A stretch of DNA of 64,000 nucleotides from Rhodospirillaceae bacterium. GTDB lineage: Bacteria; Pseudomonadota; Alphaproteobacteria; MPNO01; UBA2964. Location: contig PBIN01000015.1 in NCBI GenBank assembly GCA_002720855.1, forward strand, positions 558,001 to 622,000, in the 5' to 3' direction. Positions 8,565-18,185 of the stretch are shown one piece after another (position 1 is the first letter of the stretch; the number at the start of each line of letters is the position of its first letter). Under the pieces are notes generated by a model. It ran no database searches and was not told the origin of the DNA. It worked only from the letters and a program-made list of their open reading frames with translations. Made by a program: the position numbers and the translations under genes.

Positions 8565-9673
8565 AACCGGAAAAGAGGCTTTTTCTGACCGGTACAATGA
8601 GAACGGGTGGATCGCTGTTAATCACGATGCTATCTGCCCATTCGAAGATACTAATATTAAATGAACGCGTTCACTTTTTTCGCTTTGTGTATGACAGGTA
8701 CAACCCGCTAAACGCCGAGAACACCGAACGATTATTACGCAAACAAGCTGCTAGGTTGCGGCACCGAAACAATGCGGATTTCGACGTGGACGGAATTTTT
8801 AGGGCCATCCAGAGACGCGGTTTTACATATAAAAATATATACGATGAAATGATGTGTCATTTCATGAAGATGGCAGACCGATCAATTTGGGGGGAATTTG
8901 CGGCCCTTCAATGGCGTGAAATTCCGATCTATTTGGATTTATTTCCCGCCGGAAAAGCGATCCATATGTATCGTGATCCGAGAGGTGTTCTCTCATCCTG
9001 GAAAAAGCTCAGCTCGATTCCAAACAACGCCTATCTGAATGCGATTTTTAACTGGGTCGATAGCGCCAACCACGTAAAGCACTATCAGGAAACACTCGGG
9101 AAAGATCGTTACTATGCCGTACGCTATGAAGACATAATGGCTGATCCCGAAAAGGAAGTGCGGTCTATTTGTCAGTTTATCGATGTCGAATTCGAACCGG
9201 AGCTTATGCAACCTGAAACATGGCCCGAGCGCTTCAACACCAGTCTCGTAAAAGTACCGCGATCGGCCCATGAGGGATCGGGAATTCTCGGGTTTAGCAC
9301 ACAGCGGACAGATAATTGGCGAAAACATCTCGAAAATTGGGAGCTCGCTCTCGTTGATGTTTTAGCAGGCTCGCAAATTGCAGATGCGGGATATTCACAG
9401 GCTCAGAAAGCCTACACTCCCGATGAATTCCAAAAGGGCCTTACTTTAATGCAGCAAAATCCGCTTTTGCTTGAAAACTTAATCACCTTTCTTACAACGG
9501 GACAGGGCGTAGACACCTATCCGATGGATCCCACTGACCCGAATAGTTGGGGCGCCCCTCACAATCCCAGTGAATGGTTTACAGAAAGTCCTGCGGCCGA
9601 GCCCTATTTCCGGGATTTGGAAAAAATCGAAGAATATCTAAACAAAAAGTACAACGAACAATCCGCTTTATGA
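8561..9673 (+). CDS. Sulfotransferase-fold protein 1
   Basis: A 370-residue member of the P-loop sulfotransferase superfamily. The 5'-phosphosulfate-binding loop appears as GTMRTGGSLL (residues ~11-20) and the 3'-phosphate-binding motif as YRDPRGVLSSW. VRYEDIMADPEKEV is the conserved segment that follows in this superfamily. It starts at ATG overlapping the SGNH gene by 4 bp. Known members move sulfate from PAPS to glycans. Because the cluster appears to make a 3'-phospho-CDP-amidate, a PAPS-like donor, transfer of phosphoramidate is a serious alternative. The acceptor is unknown. Confidence 0.75.
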   Translation: MKPEKRLFLTGTMRTGGSLLITMLSAHSKILILNERVHFFRFVYDRYNPLNAENTERLLRKQAARLRHRNNADFDVDGIFRAIQRRGFTYKNIYDEMMCHFMKMADRSIWGEFAALQWREIPIYLDLFPAGKAIHMYRDPRGVLSSWKKLSSIPNNAYLNAIFNWVDSANHVKHYQETLGKDRYYAVRYEDIMADPEKEVRSICQFIDVEFEPELMQPETWPERFNTSLVKVPRSAHEGSGILGFSTQRTDNWRKHLENWELALVDVLAGSQIADAGYSQAQKAYTPDEFQKGLTLMQQNPLLLENLITFLTTGQGVDTYPMDPTDPNSWGAPHNPSEWFTESPAAEPYFRDLEKIEEYLNKKYNEQSAL

Positions 9674-9727
9674 ATCCCGTTAAAGACATTTTGCGGATTA
9701 TTCTCGCTCTCAAAACATAGAACAGAC

Positions 9728-11566
9728 ATGAGTAAAAAAAGTTTTACCGTCCTTTCGATGTATGAGGTCCATGTGGCCTCCGCAGCGCTAATGGTGGATG
9801 GCGTTGTAAAAGCCGCAGCACATGAGGAACGATTTACTCGTATCAAGGCCGACGTCGGTTTTCCGCTCAAAGCGGCCCAGTTTTGTATCGAAGAAGCCGG
9901 TATTGACCCCGCCGAAATTGATGTAGTCGCCATATCGAACGAGTGGTTCGACATTAATGGGCTAACAAATATTTTATTCAAGCGACCGGCACTTTATTCG
10001 ATTGACGATTGGATTAGAGAGAATGAGTTGTTCTGGAAACCCCGCCTCATAGAGGGAAAATCTCTCGCCAGCTACTTCGACGTTATGGGCGGATGGGACC
10101 GGGTTGAGGACCATCACTACGATTTGCGCGATATCGACATGACGGCGTCGAACGACACTATAAAATCCACCTTCAATCAAATTCGGCGCGATACGGTTGA
10201 ACGGCTGTTGGGGGTACCCAAAGACAGGGTGACTTTCATGCCGCACTATATGTTGCATCACTATCACGCTTACTATTCGGGCAATCTGCGCGGCGACGAT
10301 GTCGTCGTTGTGCATCAGGAAGGGGATGGCGGTGCCTGCAACTCGGCTGTTTCGATTCCCACTAAAAATGGTCTCAAGCAGATAGGAGGGACAAACAAAA
10401 GCGATCTCGGGCGCCTTTACCAATGGTGTACGCTGCTCATGGGAATGAAGCCCTATCATCACGAATATAAGATCATGGGTTTGGCGCCGTATGCGACAGA
10501 GTATGAGGTCAAAAAATCTCTGAAGGTTTTTCAAAGACTTTTCAAAGTCGAAACCGAAACGCTTTCGGTCATTTATGATCAGAAACCGAAGGATCTTTAT
10601 TTCAATTTCCTCGATAAATTTCGCGGACATCGATTTGACGGAATCGCAGGGGCACTTCAGCAACTGATCGAGGAAAAATTGTCGGAATGGCTTTCGCTGG
10701 TACTACGAGAAACCGGCAAACATCAGGTCTGTTATGGCGGCGGTGTCGCCATGAATGTCAAAGCGAACATGCTTCTTTCACAGCTCGAGAACGTAGATGA
10801 TTTTTATGTTCCCCTATCGCCAGGCGACGAAACAAATGTTTTTGGCGCTGGCTATTGGGCCACAGAACAACACTTCATCAAAAATGGACGGGACCCTGAG
10901 GAAATTCCACCACTGGACAACGTATATCTTGGGCCGCGTTATAGTCGCCGCTCGATCATAGCTGCCGTCGATAAAATTAATATCAAGGCAAACGGATTTT
11001 CAGTAACTGAAGGAGTGAAAAATTCCGATATTGCAACTTCTCTGTCGGAGGGAAAAGTTATTGGCCGATTCCAGGGAAAAAGCGAATACGGCCAGCGATC
11101 ACTTGGAAACCGGTCGCTTTTGGCAAACCCTTCAGCGCCAGGTGTGGTCGATAAAATCAACAGCCAGATCAAATACCGTGACTTTTGGATGCCGTTTTGC
11201 CCGACGATTTTGGACAGTTATGCTGAAAAATGCCTCGAGAACCCGAAAAATATTTCGGCTAAGTTCATGACTATCTGTTTTCCGGTTCGAAACGAATATC
11301 GAGACCGCATGGCGGGCGGGATACATAGCGGAGACGGAACCGCACGACCGCAAATTATAGAAAAATCCACAAATGCCGAGTATTACGATCTTATCGAGCA
11401 GTTTTCGGAAATCACCGGAACGGGTGCATTAATCAACACATCTTTTAATTTACACGGTGAGCCGGTTGTAGGTTCTCCTGACGATGCTCTCCATACGCTT
11501 CAAGACTCCGACTTGGACGCCGTTTGGATGGAAGACATTTTAGTCTCAAGGCAATCGCTCCCTTAA
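9728..11566 (+). CDS. NodU/CmcH-type carbamoyltransferase
   Basis: The 612-residue protein has the two-domain layout of the NodU/TobZ carbamoyltransferases. The N-terminal ASKHA-like domain contains HEERFTRIK and the metal-binding His cluster LHHYHAYYSG, followed by VVHQEGDGG. The C-terminal YrdC-like half has GRFQGKSEYGQRSLGNRS and YRDFWMPFCPTIL. These enzymes transfer a carbamoyl group from carbamoyl phosphate, through carbamoyl-AMP, to sugar hydroxyls. ATG 9728 follows a 54-bp gap after the sulfotransferase-fold gene. The family call is firm; the acceptor is inferred to be the surface glycan built by this cluster. Confidence 0.9.
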   Translation: MSKKSFTVLSMYEVHVASAALMVDGVVKAAAHEERFTRIKADVGFPLKAAQFCIEEAGIDPAEIDVVAISNEWFDINGLTNILFKRPALYSIDDWIRENELFWKPRLIEGKSLASYFDVMGGWDRVEDHHYDLRDIDMTASNDTIKSTFNQIRRDTVERLLGVPKDRVTFMPHYMLHHYHAYYSGNLRGDDVVVVHQEGDGGACNSAVSIPTKNGLKQIGGTNKSDLGRLYQWCTLLMGMKPYHHEYKIMGLAPYATEYEVKKSLKVFQRLFKVETETLSVIYDQKPKDLYFNFLDKFRGHRFDGIAGALQQLIEEKLSEWLSLVLRETGKHQVCYGGGVAMNVKANMLLSQLENVDDFYVPLSPGDETNVFGAGYWATEQHFIKNGRDPEEIPPLDNVYLGPRYSRRSIIAAVDKINIKANGFSVTEGVKNSDIATSLSEGKVIGRFQGKSEYGQRSLGNRSLLANPSAPGVVDKINSQIKYRDFWMPFCPTILDSYAEKCLENPKNISAKFMTICFPVRNEYRDRMAGGIHSGDGTARPQIIEKSTNAEYYDLIEQFSEITGTGALINTSFNLHGEPVVGSPDDALHTLQDSDLDAVWMEDILVSRQSLP

Positions 11567-11659
11567 ATTGCCTGAAGCGATGAATATTGATTTCTTCACT
11601 TGGTTAACGGGGAAAATCAGGCGTGTAGCGAAAAATCTATATTTTTTAGGAATGTTCTA

Positions 11660-12664
11660 ATGAATCTCCCAGCTCGGATAAGCTCACGCGTGCGGCGAGT
11701 TTTCACCGGCCAACCAAGCACTCGTTTGGTAGATCAATTTACGCGTCCTTTGGAGATCAACTCTTCGCAGACAAATGGCGGACCCGACAGCACGGTAAAA
11801 CGTCCAATTATAGCCTTTGGTACAATGCGTACAGGGACGACATTGCTGATGGATATGCTCTCAGCCCATCCTGACATATTTATTACGACCGGATCACCGG
11901 AGGGTGAAGACGTCGTAATGTGGGTAGAACTCGCCGGTGCGCTAATGGCAGGGGTTGGCAAAAGAAATGCTATTGGGCCTGTCGGGCACATGCATTGTCT
12001 GCCTATGGATGCCTCGGCAATTTCCGACGAACGTGCGGCGTTTGTCCATCAAGGTCTGCTAGAAAGATACCCGGAGGCACGACGCGATGGCATTCGCCTT
12101 CTAAATGCGAATACGCATCTCGGAAATAAATTGGGATTTGTGAATAAGATTTTTCCCGACGCCGATTTGATCTTTTTAACGCGCAATCCCTATGCAGTCG
12201 CTTCCAGTCTCAAGCGAAAATTACAGCAATTTCCAAATCTGATGTTTGAAGTGCCAGATGCCAAGAGCGGATGTTTGAACGTCTATCCGAGATATGGATG
12301 GAGTGGACTTCCAAAAGCGGTCAACATGCAAAACCCAAATTTCTTCGATCCAGATGATCCCAACTGCGTAAAAATATTTGCACGGTATTGGAAAAACACT
12401 GTCCTATACATTGAGGAACAGGCTGAGGCCTTAAACCTGCCGATATATAAATTACGATACGAAGATCTGGTTTCCAACCATCAAGACTCAATGGATAGGT
12501 TTCTTGGTCATTGTGGACTTTCGCCGTTTTCAGAATGGAAAACTCTTCCCATCGGTGGGGTAAATGAAGAACGCCTTTCTCAAATTGATCGCCGGGATAA
12601 AGATTTAATAAGAGACGAAATAGGTGATGTAATTGAAGCTTACGGATATGAGCATCCGGAATAG
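11660..12664 (+). CDS. Sulfotransferase-fold protein 2
   Basis: A sulfotransferase-superfamily protein. FGTMRTGTTLLMDMLSAHP is the 5'-phosphate loop and LTRNPYAVASSLKRKL the 3'-phosphate-binding motif; LRYEDLVSNH follows. I prefer ATG 11660 because AGGA lies 8 bp upstream and the product begins in the usual place; the frame is open from TTG 11600, which would add 20 residues. It resembles the 8561-9673 protein in both motifs (GTMRTG and LSAH), suggesting the two are related by duplication. Donor and acceptor are unknown; see the phosphoramidate alternative. Confidence 0.75.
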   Translation: MNLPARISSRVRRVFTGQPSTRLVDQFTRPLEINSSQTNGGPDSTVKRPIIAFGTMRTGTTLLMDMLSAHPDIFITTGSPEGEDVVMWVELAGALMAGVGKRNAIGPVGHMHCLPMDASAISDERAAFVHQGLLERYPEARRDGIRLLNANTHLGNKLGFVNKIFPDADLIFLTRNPYAVASSLKRKLQQFPNLMFEVPDAKSGCLNVYPRYGWSGLPKAVNMQNPNFFDPDDPNCVKIFARYWKNTVLYIEEQAEALNLPIYKLRYEDLVSNHQDSMDRFLGHCGLSPFSEWKTLPIGGVNEERLSQIDRRDKDLIRDEIGDVIEAYGYEHPE

Positions 12665-12683
12665 AGGTGCAAATACGGATTAG

Positions 12684-13481
12684 ATGGCACAAAACTCGAG
12701 ACTCAGTGTAACCGCGATCATTCCAACCCACCTTCGGGATGAATTATTGAAACGTGCGATTCAAAGCGTTGTTGATCAAGATTTCCCGCCGCTTGAAATT
12801 ATTGTTGTCGACGATACCAGCAGCTCGGATACGCGATCTATCGTAAAAGCTTTCGATAAGAATTCGCCGATGGACGTGATCTATATGGAACGAACCAACT
12901 ATAAGGAATCGTCCTCTCCCGCATCTATCAATATGGCAGCGGAGTCAGCCCGGGGTAATGTACTGGCAATATTGGACGACGATGACTATTGGGCAAAAAA
13001 TTATCTCTCGACCGTTATTGATCAATTGGATGGCGAGCCCGCTGACTTTGTCGTAACGGCAATGACGTATTTCAATGAGAAGGGAGAAACCTGGAACGGG
13101 AAGCTACTCCCTGATGATTACGATAAACGCGACTGGCTAGTTCGCAATCCGGGGATGGGCTGTTCTAATCTGGTGATCCGCCGCGATGTTTTTCTTGATG
13201 TCGGAGGGTTCGACGGACGTTTGTTCGTTTCCGGTGATCGCGATCTATTCATGAGGCTGATGAAATTTGGTGCGCGGCTGCATATCAATAAAAATAGACA
13301 GGTCTTAATCCAGAAGTTCGATATTGGCTTAAGTCGAGGAAAACCCTGGAGAATGATCAAGTCAAACCTGCGCCTGTACCGGAAATACGCTCTGCAGATG
13401 CCCATCGATCTCCATTACCGCAACTGGGTTAAATTCTTGGGATATACCAAAGCTGGTTTGCTATCGAAGACAGACGACTAA
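12684..13481 (+). CDS. GT2 family glycosyltransferase
   Basis: A 265-residue GT-A glycosyltransferase. It starts with VTAIIPTHLRDELLKRAI, has the nucleotide-binding IIVVDDTSSSD, and the metal-binding acid cluster LDDDDYW (DXD). GDRDLFMRL near residue 180 fits the acceptor-site ED motif region of GT2 enzymes. No membrane segment is seen, so it should act on the cytoplasmic face. It lies between two decoration genes in the same direction. Sugar specificity cannot be read from the sequence. Confidence 0.85.
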   Translation: MAQNSRLSVTAIIPTHLRDELLKRAIQSVVDQDFPPLEIIVVDDTSSSDTRSIVKAFDKNSPMDVIYMERTNYKESSSPASINMAAESARGNVLAILDDDDYWAKNYLSTVIDQLDGEPADFVVTAMTYFNEKGETWNGKLLPDDYDKRDWLVRNPGMGCSNLVIRRDVFLDVGGFDGRLFVSGDRDLFMRLMKFGARLHINKNRQVLIQKFDIGLSRGKPWRMIKSNLRLYRKYALQMPIDLHYRNWVKFLGYTKAGLLSKTDD

Positions 13482-13491
13482 CCGCTTTTAT

Positions 13492-14460
13492 ATGACTATT
13501 TTCGGCAAAATCAGGGCTCTCACGGTCAAACACTTTCGGCGTACGTTTCCGTCCTTTACGCGTTTCATCATGACGCGTTTAGTGGATATCAACGCTGATT
13601 CGAGTCGGTTTATCCGGTCTGAAATTCTCAGAACCGAAGTCGCCCGCATGCAACACGTGTTAAGGGATTTGCATTTTGACCAAGGACTACACGTCACTAA
13701 AGACGAAATCCATGTTGAATTTGAGGGAATATTTCTAAGCGCAGCCCGGAGCACCCGATATTATAAAGTTCCCAGAGGTCGCGACGGAAATGAGGGCAAA
13801 GCACTGGCTGAGTTTCTGGCTGACCACAATATTGTTGTTAATTCAATGGTCGATCTGGGGGCTAATTTCGGAGAAATAAGCCTTTACTTTGCAAAGAATT
13901 TTCCCGAAGCGAGCATACTCGCCATAGAAGCCTCGCCCGAAAATTATTCTGTATTACAGGAAAATATCGCAACGCAATTTTTTCGGACGGAGAATATTAC
14001 CGCTATCAACAAGGCGGTTTCAGATAAGCCCGGGGAAATAAATATTACAGCGGGCATGGGATCAGAGAATACAATTCTATTTAATGAAAATTTCGAAAAA
14101 AACTATCGCGGATACGAGCGAGGTATGGAAAAGGTAGCGGCGGATACCCTCGTCGATATTCTTAGCGACCATAACGTCCAAAATATTGATTTTCTCAAAG
14201 TCGATATCGAAGGTGCCGAACCATTGCTCTATGAATCTCTAGATACACTTCTAGCAAAAATTCGAGCGATATATATAGAAGTTAGCTGGCGCAATGATGC
14301 AGAGAAATATCTTCGACTTCTGCGAATGATATATGACCGCTCCGACTGTTACACAGCTGACGGCGCAAAAGTTTCCACCTTCGAATTACTAGAATCGCGT
14401 ATACATGCATTGGATACGAAAATCGGATTTGATTTGTGGTTTCTACCCAACTCCAAATAA
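13492..14460 (+). CDS. FkbM family methyltransferase
   Basis: A 322-residue S-adenosylmethionine-dependent methyltransferase of the FkbM type. VDLGANFGEISLYFA is motif I, LAIEASPENYSVLQENI carries the acidic residue that binds SAM ribose, and FLKVDIEGAEPLLYE is the family signature. FkbM enzymes O-methylate sugars or polyketide-type hydroxyls. It starts 10 bp after the GT2 gene. In C. jejuni the phosphoramidate is O-methylated by separate methyltransferases, so this gene is a candidate for methylating either the sugar or the phosphoramidate; that choice is inference. Confidence 0.85.
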   Translation: MTIFGKIRALTVKHFRRTFPSFTRFIMTRLVDINADSSRFIRSEILRTEVARMQHVLRDLHFDQGLHVTKDEIHVEFEGIFLSAARSTRYYKVPRGRDGNEGKALAEFLADHNIVVNSMVDLGANFGEISLYFAKNFPEASILAIEASPENYSVLQENIATQFFRTENITAINKAVSDKPGEINITAGMGSENTILFNENFEKNYRGYERGMEKVAADTLVDILSDHNVQNIDFLKVDIEGAEPLLYESLDTLLAKIRAIYIEVSWRNDAEKYLRLLRMIYDRSDCYTADGAKVSTFELLESRIHALDTKIGFDLWFLPNSK

Positions 14461-14476
14461 GGGCAGGGACTGCTAA

Positions 14477-15391
14477 GTGAAAACCATCCTTAGTCGAATT
14501 TTACGCCGTGCCCTTCGTTATATTGACCCGCCTCCGCCACCTCTGAAGTGGCGTGGGTTAGAAGACAATTGGACGAAGCCGGTTGGAAAAAAGTTGATTA
14601 TTGTAACTGGTGTCGGGCGCAACGGTGCTCACTGGGTTTCGAAAATTTTTGGTGAGCACGAAAATACCATTGGGCTGTCAGATCCTTGTTCATTTCATAC
14701 GGCTTTTTTCCGATACTGCGTTTGGAACGATCTACCGATCGATAGCGTGGGCACTTTCGTATTATTGCGGGCAGTGCTCTACGAGGCATGGGAAGAACAC
14801 GACGTTGTATGCATCGCATCACCTTACTTGGGAATTGGTATAAATATCGTCGACCGGTACTTACAGCCTGATGCTTTTATTCTGTCACTGCGTTCGCCTG
14901 AGAAGGTCGTTAGCTCAATGGCGAACAAGGGGTGGTATAATGAACCGGTCGTCAACGGCGGATTGAAGCCGACCACAGGTTTACAGCCAGCCTTTATGCC
15001 GCAACACAGACAGTTTTCCAGATTAACTCCACGTGGCAGCGAACTAGCCGATTGGCAAGATCTGACACCCGTAGGAAAATGCAGCTGGTATTGGAGTGCG
15101 TTAAATAAGCGAATCTACGCCGAATTATCCGAATTGCATCAATCAAGATTTCATCTGTATAAGCTAGCGGATGTCGATCAGAATCCCGCTTTCAATAAGA
15201 AATTAGAGGAATTGTTCGATCTCACGCCCATAAATGACCAGCAGTTCTTGAATCTGAAAAAAACGGCATCCAATGCTGGCCGAAAAAAAAGTACGGATGA
15301 CGGTTGGACCGAAACGGAAAAGTCAGAATTCCATAAAGGCATATCTGAATTTCATGAAACTTTTCAGAGTTTAAAGACAACGGTTCTTTAG
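14477..15391 (+). CDS. Sulfotransferase-fold protein 3 (divergent)
   Basis: A 304-residue protein starting at GTG 14477. IIVTGVGRNGAHWVSKIF matches the 5'-phosphate-binding loop in position and shape, but with NGAHW in place of SGTTW, and FILSLRSPEKVVSSMANKGW fits the 3'-phosphate-binding helix. It is more divergent than the other two sulfotransferase-fold proteins of the cluster. It follows the FkbM gene by 16 bp and precedes the deacetylase gene by 7 bp, so it is in the same transcription unit. Role in transfer of sulfate or phosphoramidate to the glycan is inferred. Confidence 0.6.
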   Translation: MKTILSRILRRALRYIDPPPPPLKWRGLEDNWTKPVGKKLIIVTGVGRNGAHWVSKIFGEHENTIGLSDPCSFHTAFFRYCVWNDLPIDSVGTFVLLRAVLYEAWEEHDVVCIASPYLGIGINIVDRYLQPDAFILSLRSPEKVVSSMANKGWYNEPVVNGGLKPTTGLQPAFMPQHRQFSRLTPRGSELADWQDLTPVGKCSWYWSALNKRIYAELSELHQSRFHLYKLADVDQNPAFNKKLEELFDLTPINDQQFLNLKKTASNAGRKKSTDDGWTETEKSEFHKGISEFHETFQSLKTTVL

Positions 15392-15398
15392 AGGCGTT

Positions 15399-16409
15399 TT
15401 GAGAGTCGCTCGTCAAATATTAAATTGGATACCACTTTCCTTTGTTGCGAAGCTCGCGGCATTATTTCGCCAACGTATCATCCTAATCTTTGTCTACCAT
15501 CACACCGCCGACATATCAGAATTAGAGGCGCCGCAATCCATCGTCATAAGTCAAAGCCATAACGTTCCTCCTAAAGAGTTTGGAGAACAAATCTCGGCAC
15601 TGCAAAATGCTGGCATTTCTTTCATAAATTTAGCCAAAATTTTTGAAACTACACTCAAACCGGGCATTTCTGCAGCAATTACATTTGACGATGGATATCG
15701 CTCGGTCAGAGACTACGCCGCACCAATTTTAAAGAATGCGAATATTCCTTTTACAATATTTCTCACAACGAATCTTCTAGAAGGCGACGTATTCTGGCGC
15801 GACGTAATCGCCCATGCAGTTGGCGCACAGCAAAGCCATTTATTTCTGGAAGGGATTGAAGGAGACGTGAATTCAGAGAGCTTTTCCCGACTATCAACCG
15901 ATCTCAGAAAAGCCTCAAAAGATCCTAATATATACAAACAAAAGCTATTTGAACGGCTCGTTAATCGGTATACGCGCAATCATTTGAAAAATGGCACGGT
16001 GCTCAGGAGCCTGTATTTGAATGTCGATGACTTAAAGAAATTAGAGAAGGCGGGAGCTAATTTTGGAAATCACAGCTGCGGACATCCAATTATGAAATCC
16101 CTTTCCGAAGAGAACGCCAAAGAGGAGTTTCTTGGTGCCCATGAGTTTCTCATTGGAAACGATCTGCACGTGTCGGGGCAAGGTCTCTTCGCGTTGCCAT
16201 TTGGCGGACGCGACCTCCATGACAATCCCTTTTTACCCGCTTACGCACAGAGCCTAGGATATCGTCACTACTTGTATACTGATGGACAGGCCAACTCCTA
16301 TAGAAATGCCGAACTGACTTTAGATCGAATTCCGGCACCGACGGCTATCGATCAGTTCCTTTATTCCGCGAAAAGTGCGGTGACACGCGCAATACTTGGT
16401 CGAAATTAA
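15399..16409 (+). CDS. NodB-type polysaccharide deacetylase
   Basis: A 336-residue CE4 (NodB homology) protein. AAITFDDGYRSVRDYA carries the catalytic and metal-binding TFDDG motif, and GNHSCGHPIM is the metal-binding HSxxH motif. Such enzymes remove N- or O-acetyl groups from glycans. A hydrophobic stretch near the N-terminus (WIPLSFVAKLAALF) might associate it with the membrane, but there is no clear signal peptide. It starts at TTG 15399 and is the last gene of the + strand decoration run, converging on the ABC transporter gene with 12 bp between stops. Confidence 0.85.
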   Translation: MRVARQILNWIPLSFVAKLAALFRQRIILIFVYHHTADISELEAPQSIVISQSHNVPPKEFGEQISALQNAGISFINLAKIFETTLKPGISAAITFDDGYRSVRDYAAPILKNANIPFTIFLTTNLLEGDVFWRDVIAHAVGAQQSHLFLEGIEGDVNSESFSRLSTDLRKASKDPNIYKQKLFERLVNRYTRNHLKNGTVLRSLYLNVDDLKKLEKAGANFGNHSCGHPIMKSLSEENAKEEFLGAHEFLIGNDLHVSGQGLFALPFGGRDLHDNPFLPAYAQSLGYRHYLYTDGQANSYRNAELTLDRIPAPTAIDQFLYSAKSAVTRAILGRN

Positions 16410-16421
16410 ATTGCGGGCATA

Positions 16422-18185
16422 CTAAGATTCTGTTCCGGCTACATTATGCATTTCATATAATCGACCTTTCGCGGCCAGTAAGGCATCAAAATTACCATCT
16501 TCAACAACCTTACCATCGTCGAGAACGTATATATGATCGGCATTTCTAACTGTACTGAGGCGGTGCGCAATAACGATAATTGTCATCGAACCGCTAAGTG
16601 AATCAATGGCGTTTTGGACTTCGCGTTCCGCTTCATTGTCCAGTGCACTCGTGGCTTCGTCCAATATGAGAATATCGGGATCGCCAAGCAGTGCCCTCGC
16701 AAGAGCAATACGTTGTTTTTGGCCGCCCGATAGATTTGTACCCTGCTCGCCCATCAAACTTTCATATCCCTCCGGCAATGCGGATATAAATTCATGGGCA
16801 TGGGCATATTTCGCCGCTTTTTCTACACTATTGAAATCAACCCCCTGCCGATAAAACAGAATATTATTTGTCACTGTGTCGTTTATCAGAAAAATATCCT
16901 GCGATACGTAGCCGATTCGTCGACGAAAGGAACGTGCTTCATAGTCCGCAAGATTCGTACCATCAATATTCACTGATCCCGAATTTGGATAAATAAAGCC
17001 CTCGATCAAATCAACACATGTACTTTTTCCTGAACCAGAAGCTCCAACAAGTGCGATCATATTTCCTTTTGGAATTCGCAAATCGATTGGACCCAGAGAA
17101 AATGTGTCTTCATCCGTCGAGTAAGAATATGAAACATTGTGTAATGCAATTTCGTTTTTCAGACCCGAAAAGATCAATTGACCATCTGGCCGTTCCTGAT
17201 TGGCGATCAAATCGGCTTCAATTTTTTCATATACGTCAAGTGAAGCTACGTGTTGAGCAATTTTATAATGGGTGTTCTGGATTGTTTGAACGGAGCCATA
17301 CATGCGAGATAGCGCAACGACAAACGTCACCAACTCACCAAATTCGAATTCGAAAAAAATGTAGGCCATTACAACGAAAAATAAAATCAGCGGCTCTGAA
17401 ATCGAACGCAGGACTGATTCTGTGACAGTAAGTTCAACGGTATCGCGGCGATAGCGCGACATGTTTTCACGCATTTTCGTTTTCGACACAGATTCGCTAA
17501 CAAAACTCTTAACTACCCGATAACCGGAAAGTGTGTAATTGACGATTTCCTGCACCGAACCGTTGATGCTGGTAATCGAGCGTCCCAATTTTTCGGCCCT
17601 CTTGAAAATTTTTCGGGCAAGAAAATAAATTCCAAAAGCGAGTGCAGCGGTCATCAACGTCAATTGCCAGGAAACCAATAAGACAACCGCGATGAATACA
17701 AGCAGATGGATGACGCCCGTTAGCAAGCGCGTTGCATAGTCAACTAACTGACCAATCATTCCGGTTTCCCGAATGATGGCATTCGCAACTTCGCCAAATT
17801 TGGATTGATACAAATTATTCAGACTACTGTTCAAAAGCGTATCAAACAGTTTTTGTTTTCGGTTAACCTCCGTTTCTACGCGGATGCGCATCGACAGATA
17901 GTCGGTATAAACCGTTAAGATCGCTTTTATGAGAAAAATGAAAGCGATGAACAGAATTAGCGCCAAAACTGACAATTCGATCTGAAAGTACGAGAACGCT
18001 TTATGAAATAGCCCAACGATACCGTCGGGATTGCTATTCACTTCGCTTCCAAGTGAGGCCACCAGCGGGAAGAGAGCAACAACACCTAGGCCACTAAGAA
18101 TACCTGTCAAAAGAAGAACCGAAATTATTGCCAGCGTCCGCCACCGATATTGACGAAAAAGAATACTGAGAATTCTGGCGATCAT
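16422..18185 (-). CDS. ABC exporter, fused permease and ATPase (MsbA/PglK-like)
   Basis: The 587-residue half-transporter has an N-terminal six-helix permease (residues ~1-300) and a C-terminal ATPase with Walker A GASGSGKST, signature LSGGQKQRIALARA and Walker B DILILDEATSALD, then a switch His in IAHRLS. It is the only reverse-strand gene in the first 35 kb and is transcribed from the divergent region 18186-18341. No Wzx flippase is visible, so a PglK-like flippase role for lipid-linked oligosaccharide is attractive; lipid A or drug export are alternatives. Domain call is firm, substrate is inference. Confidence 0.9.
   Translation of the reverse strand: MIARILSILFRQYRWRTLAIISVLLLTGILSGLGVVALFPLVASLGSEVNSNPDGIVGLFHKAFSYFQIELSVLALILFIAFIFLIKAILTVYTDYLSMRIRVETEVNRKQKLFDTLLNSSLNNLYQSKFGEVANAIIRETGMIGQLVDYATRLLTGVIHLLVFIAVVLLVSWQLTLMTAALAFGIYFLARKIFKRAEKLGRSITSINGSVQEIVNYTLSGYRVVKSFVSESVSKTKMRENMSRYRRDTVELTVTESVLRSISEPLILFFVVMAYIFFEFEFGELVTFVVALSRMYGSVQTIQNTHYKIAQHVASLDVYEKIEADLIANQERPDGQLIFSGLKNEIALHNVSYSYSTDEDTFSLGPIDLRIPKGNMIALVGASGSGKSTCVDLIEGFIYPNSGSVNIDGTNLADYEARSFRRRIGYVSQDIFLINDTVTNNILFYRQGVDFNSVEKAAKYAHAHEFISALPEGYESLMGEQGTNLSGGQKQRIALARALLGDPDILILDEATSALDNEAEREVQNAIDSLSGSMTIIVIAHRLSTVRNADHIYVLDDGKVVEDGNFDALLAAKGRLYEMHNVAGTES

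Noticed and set aside
8561-16409. True Nod-factor gene cluster
   Set aside because: No NodA acyltransferase or NodC chitin synthase; only decoration enzymes shared with polysaccharide loci.
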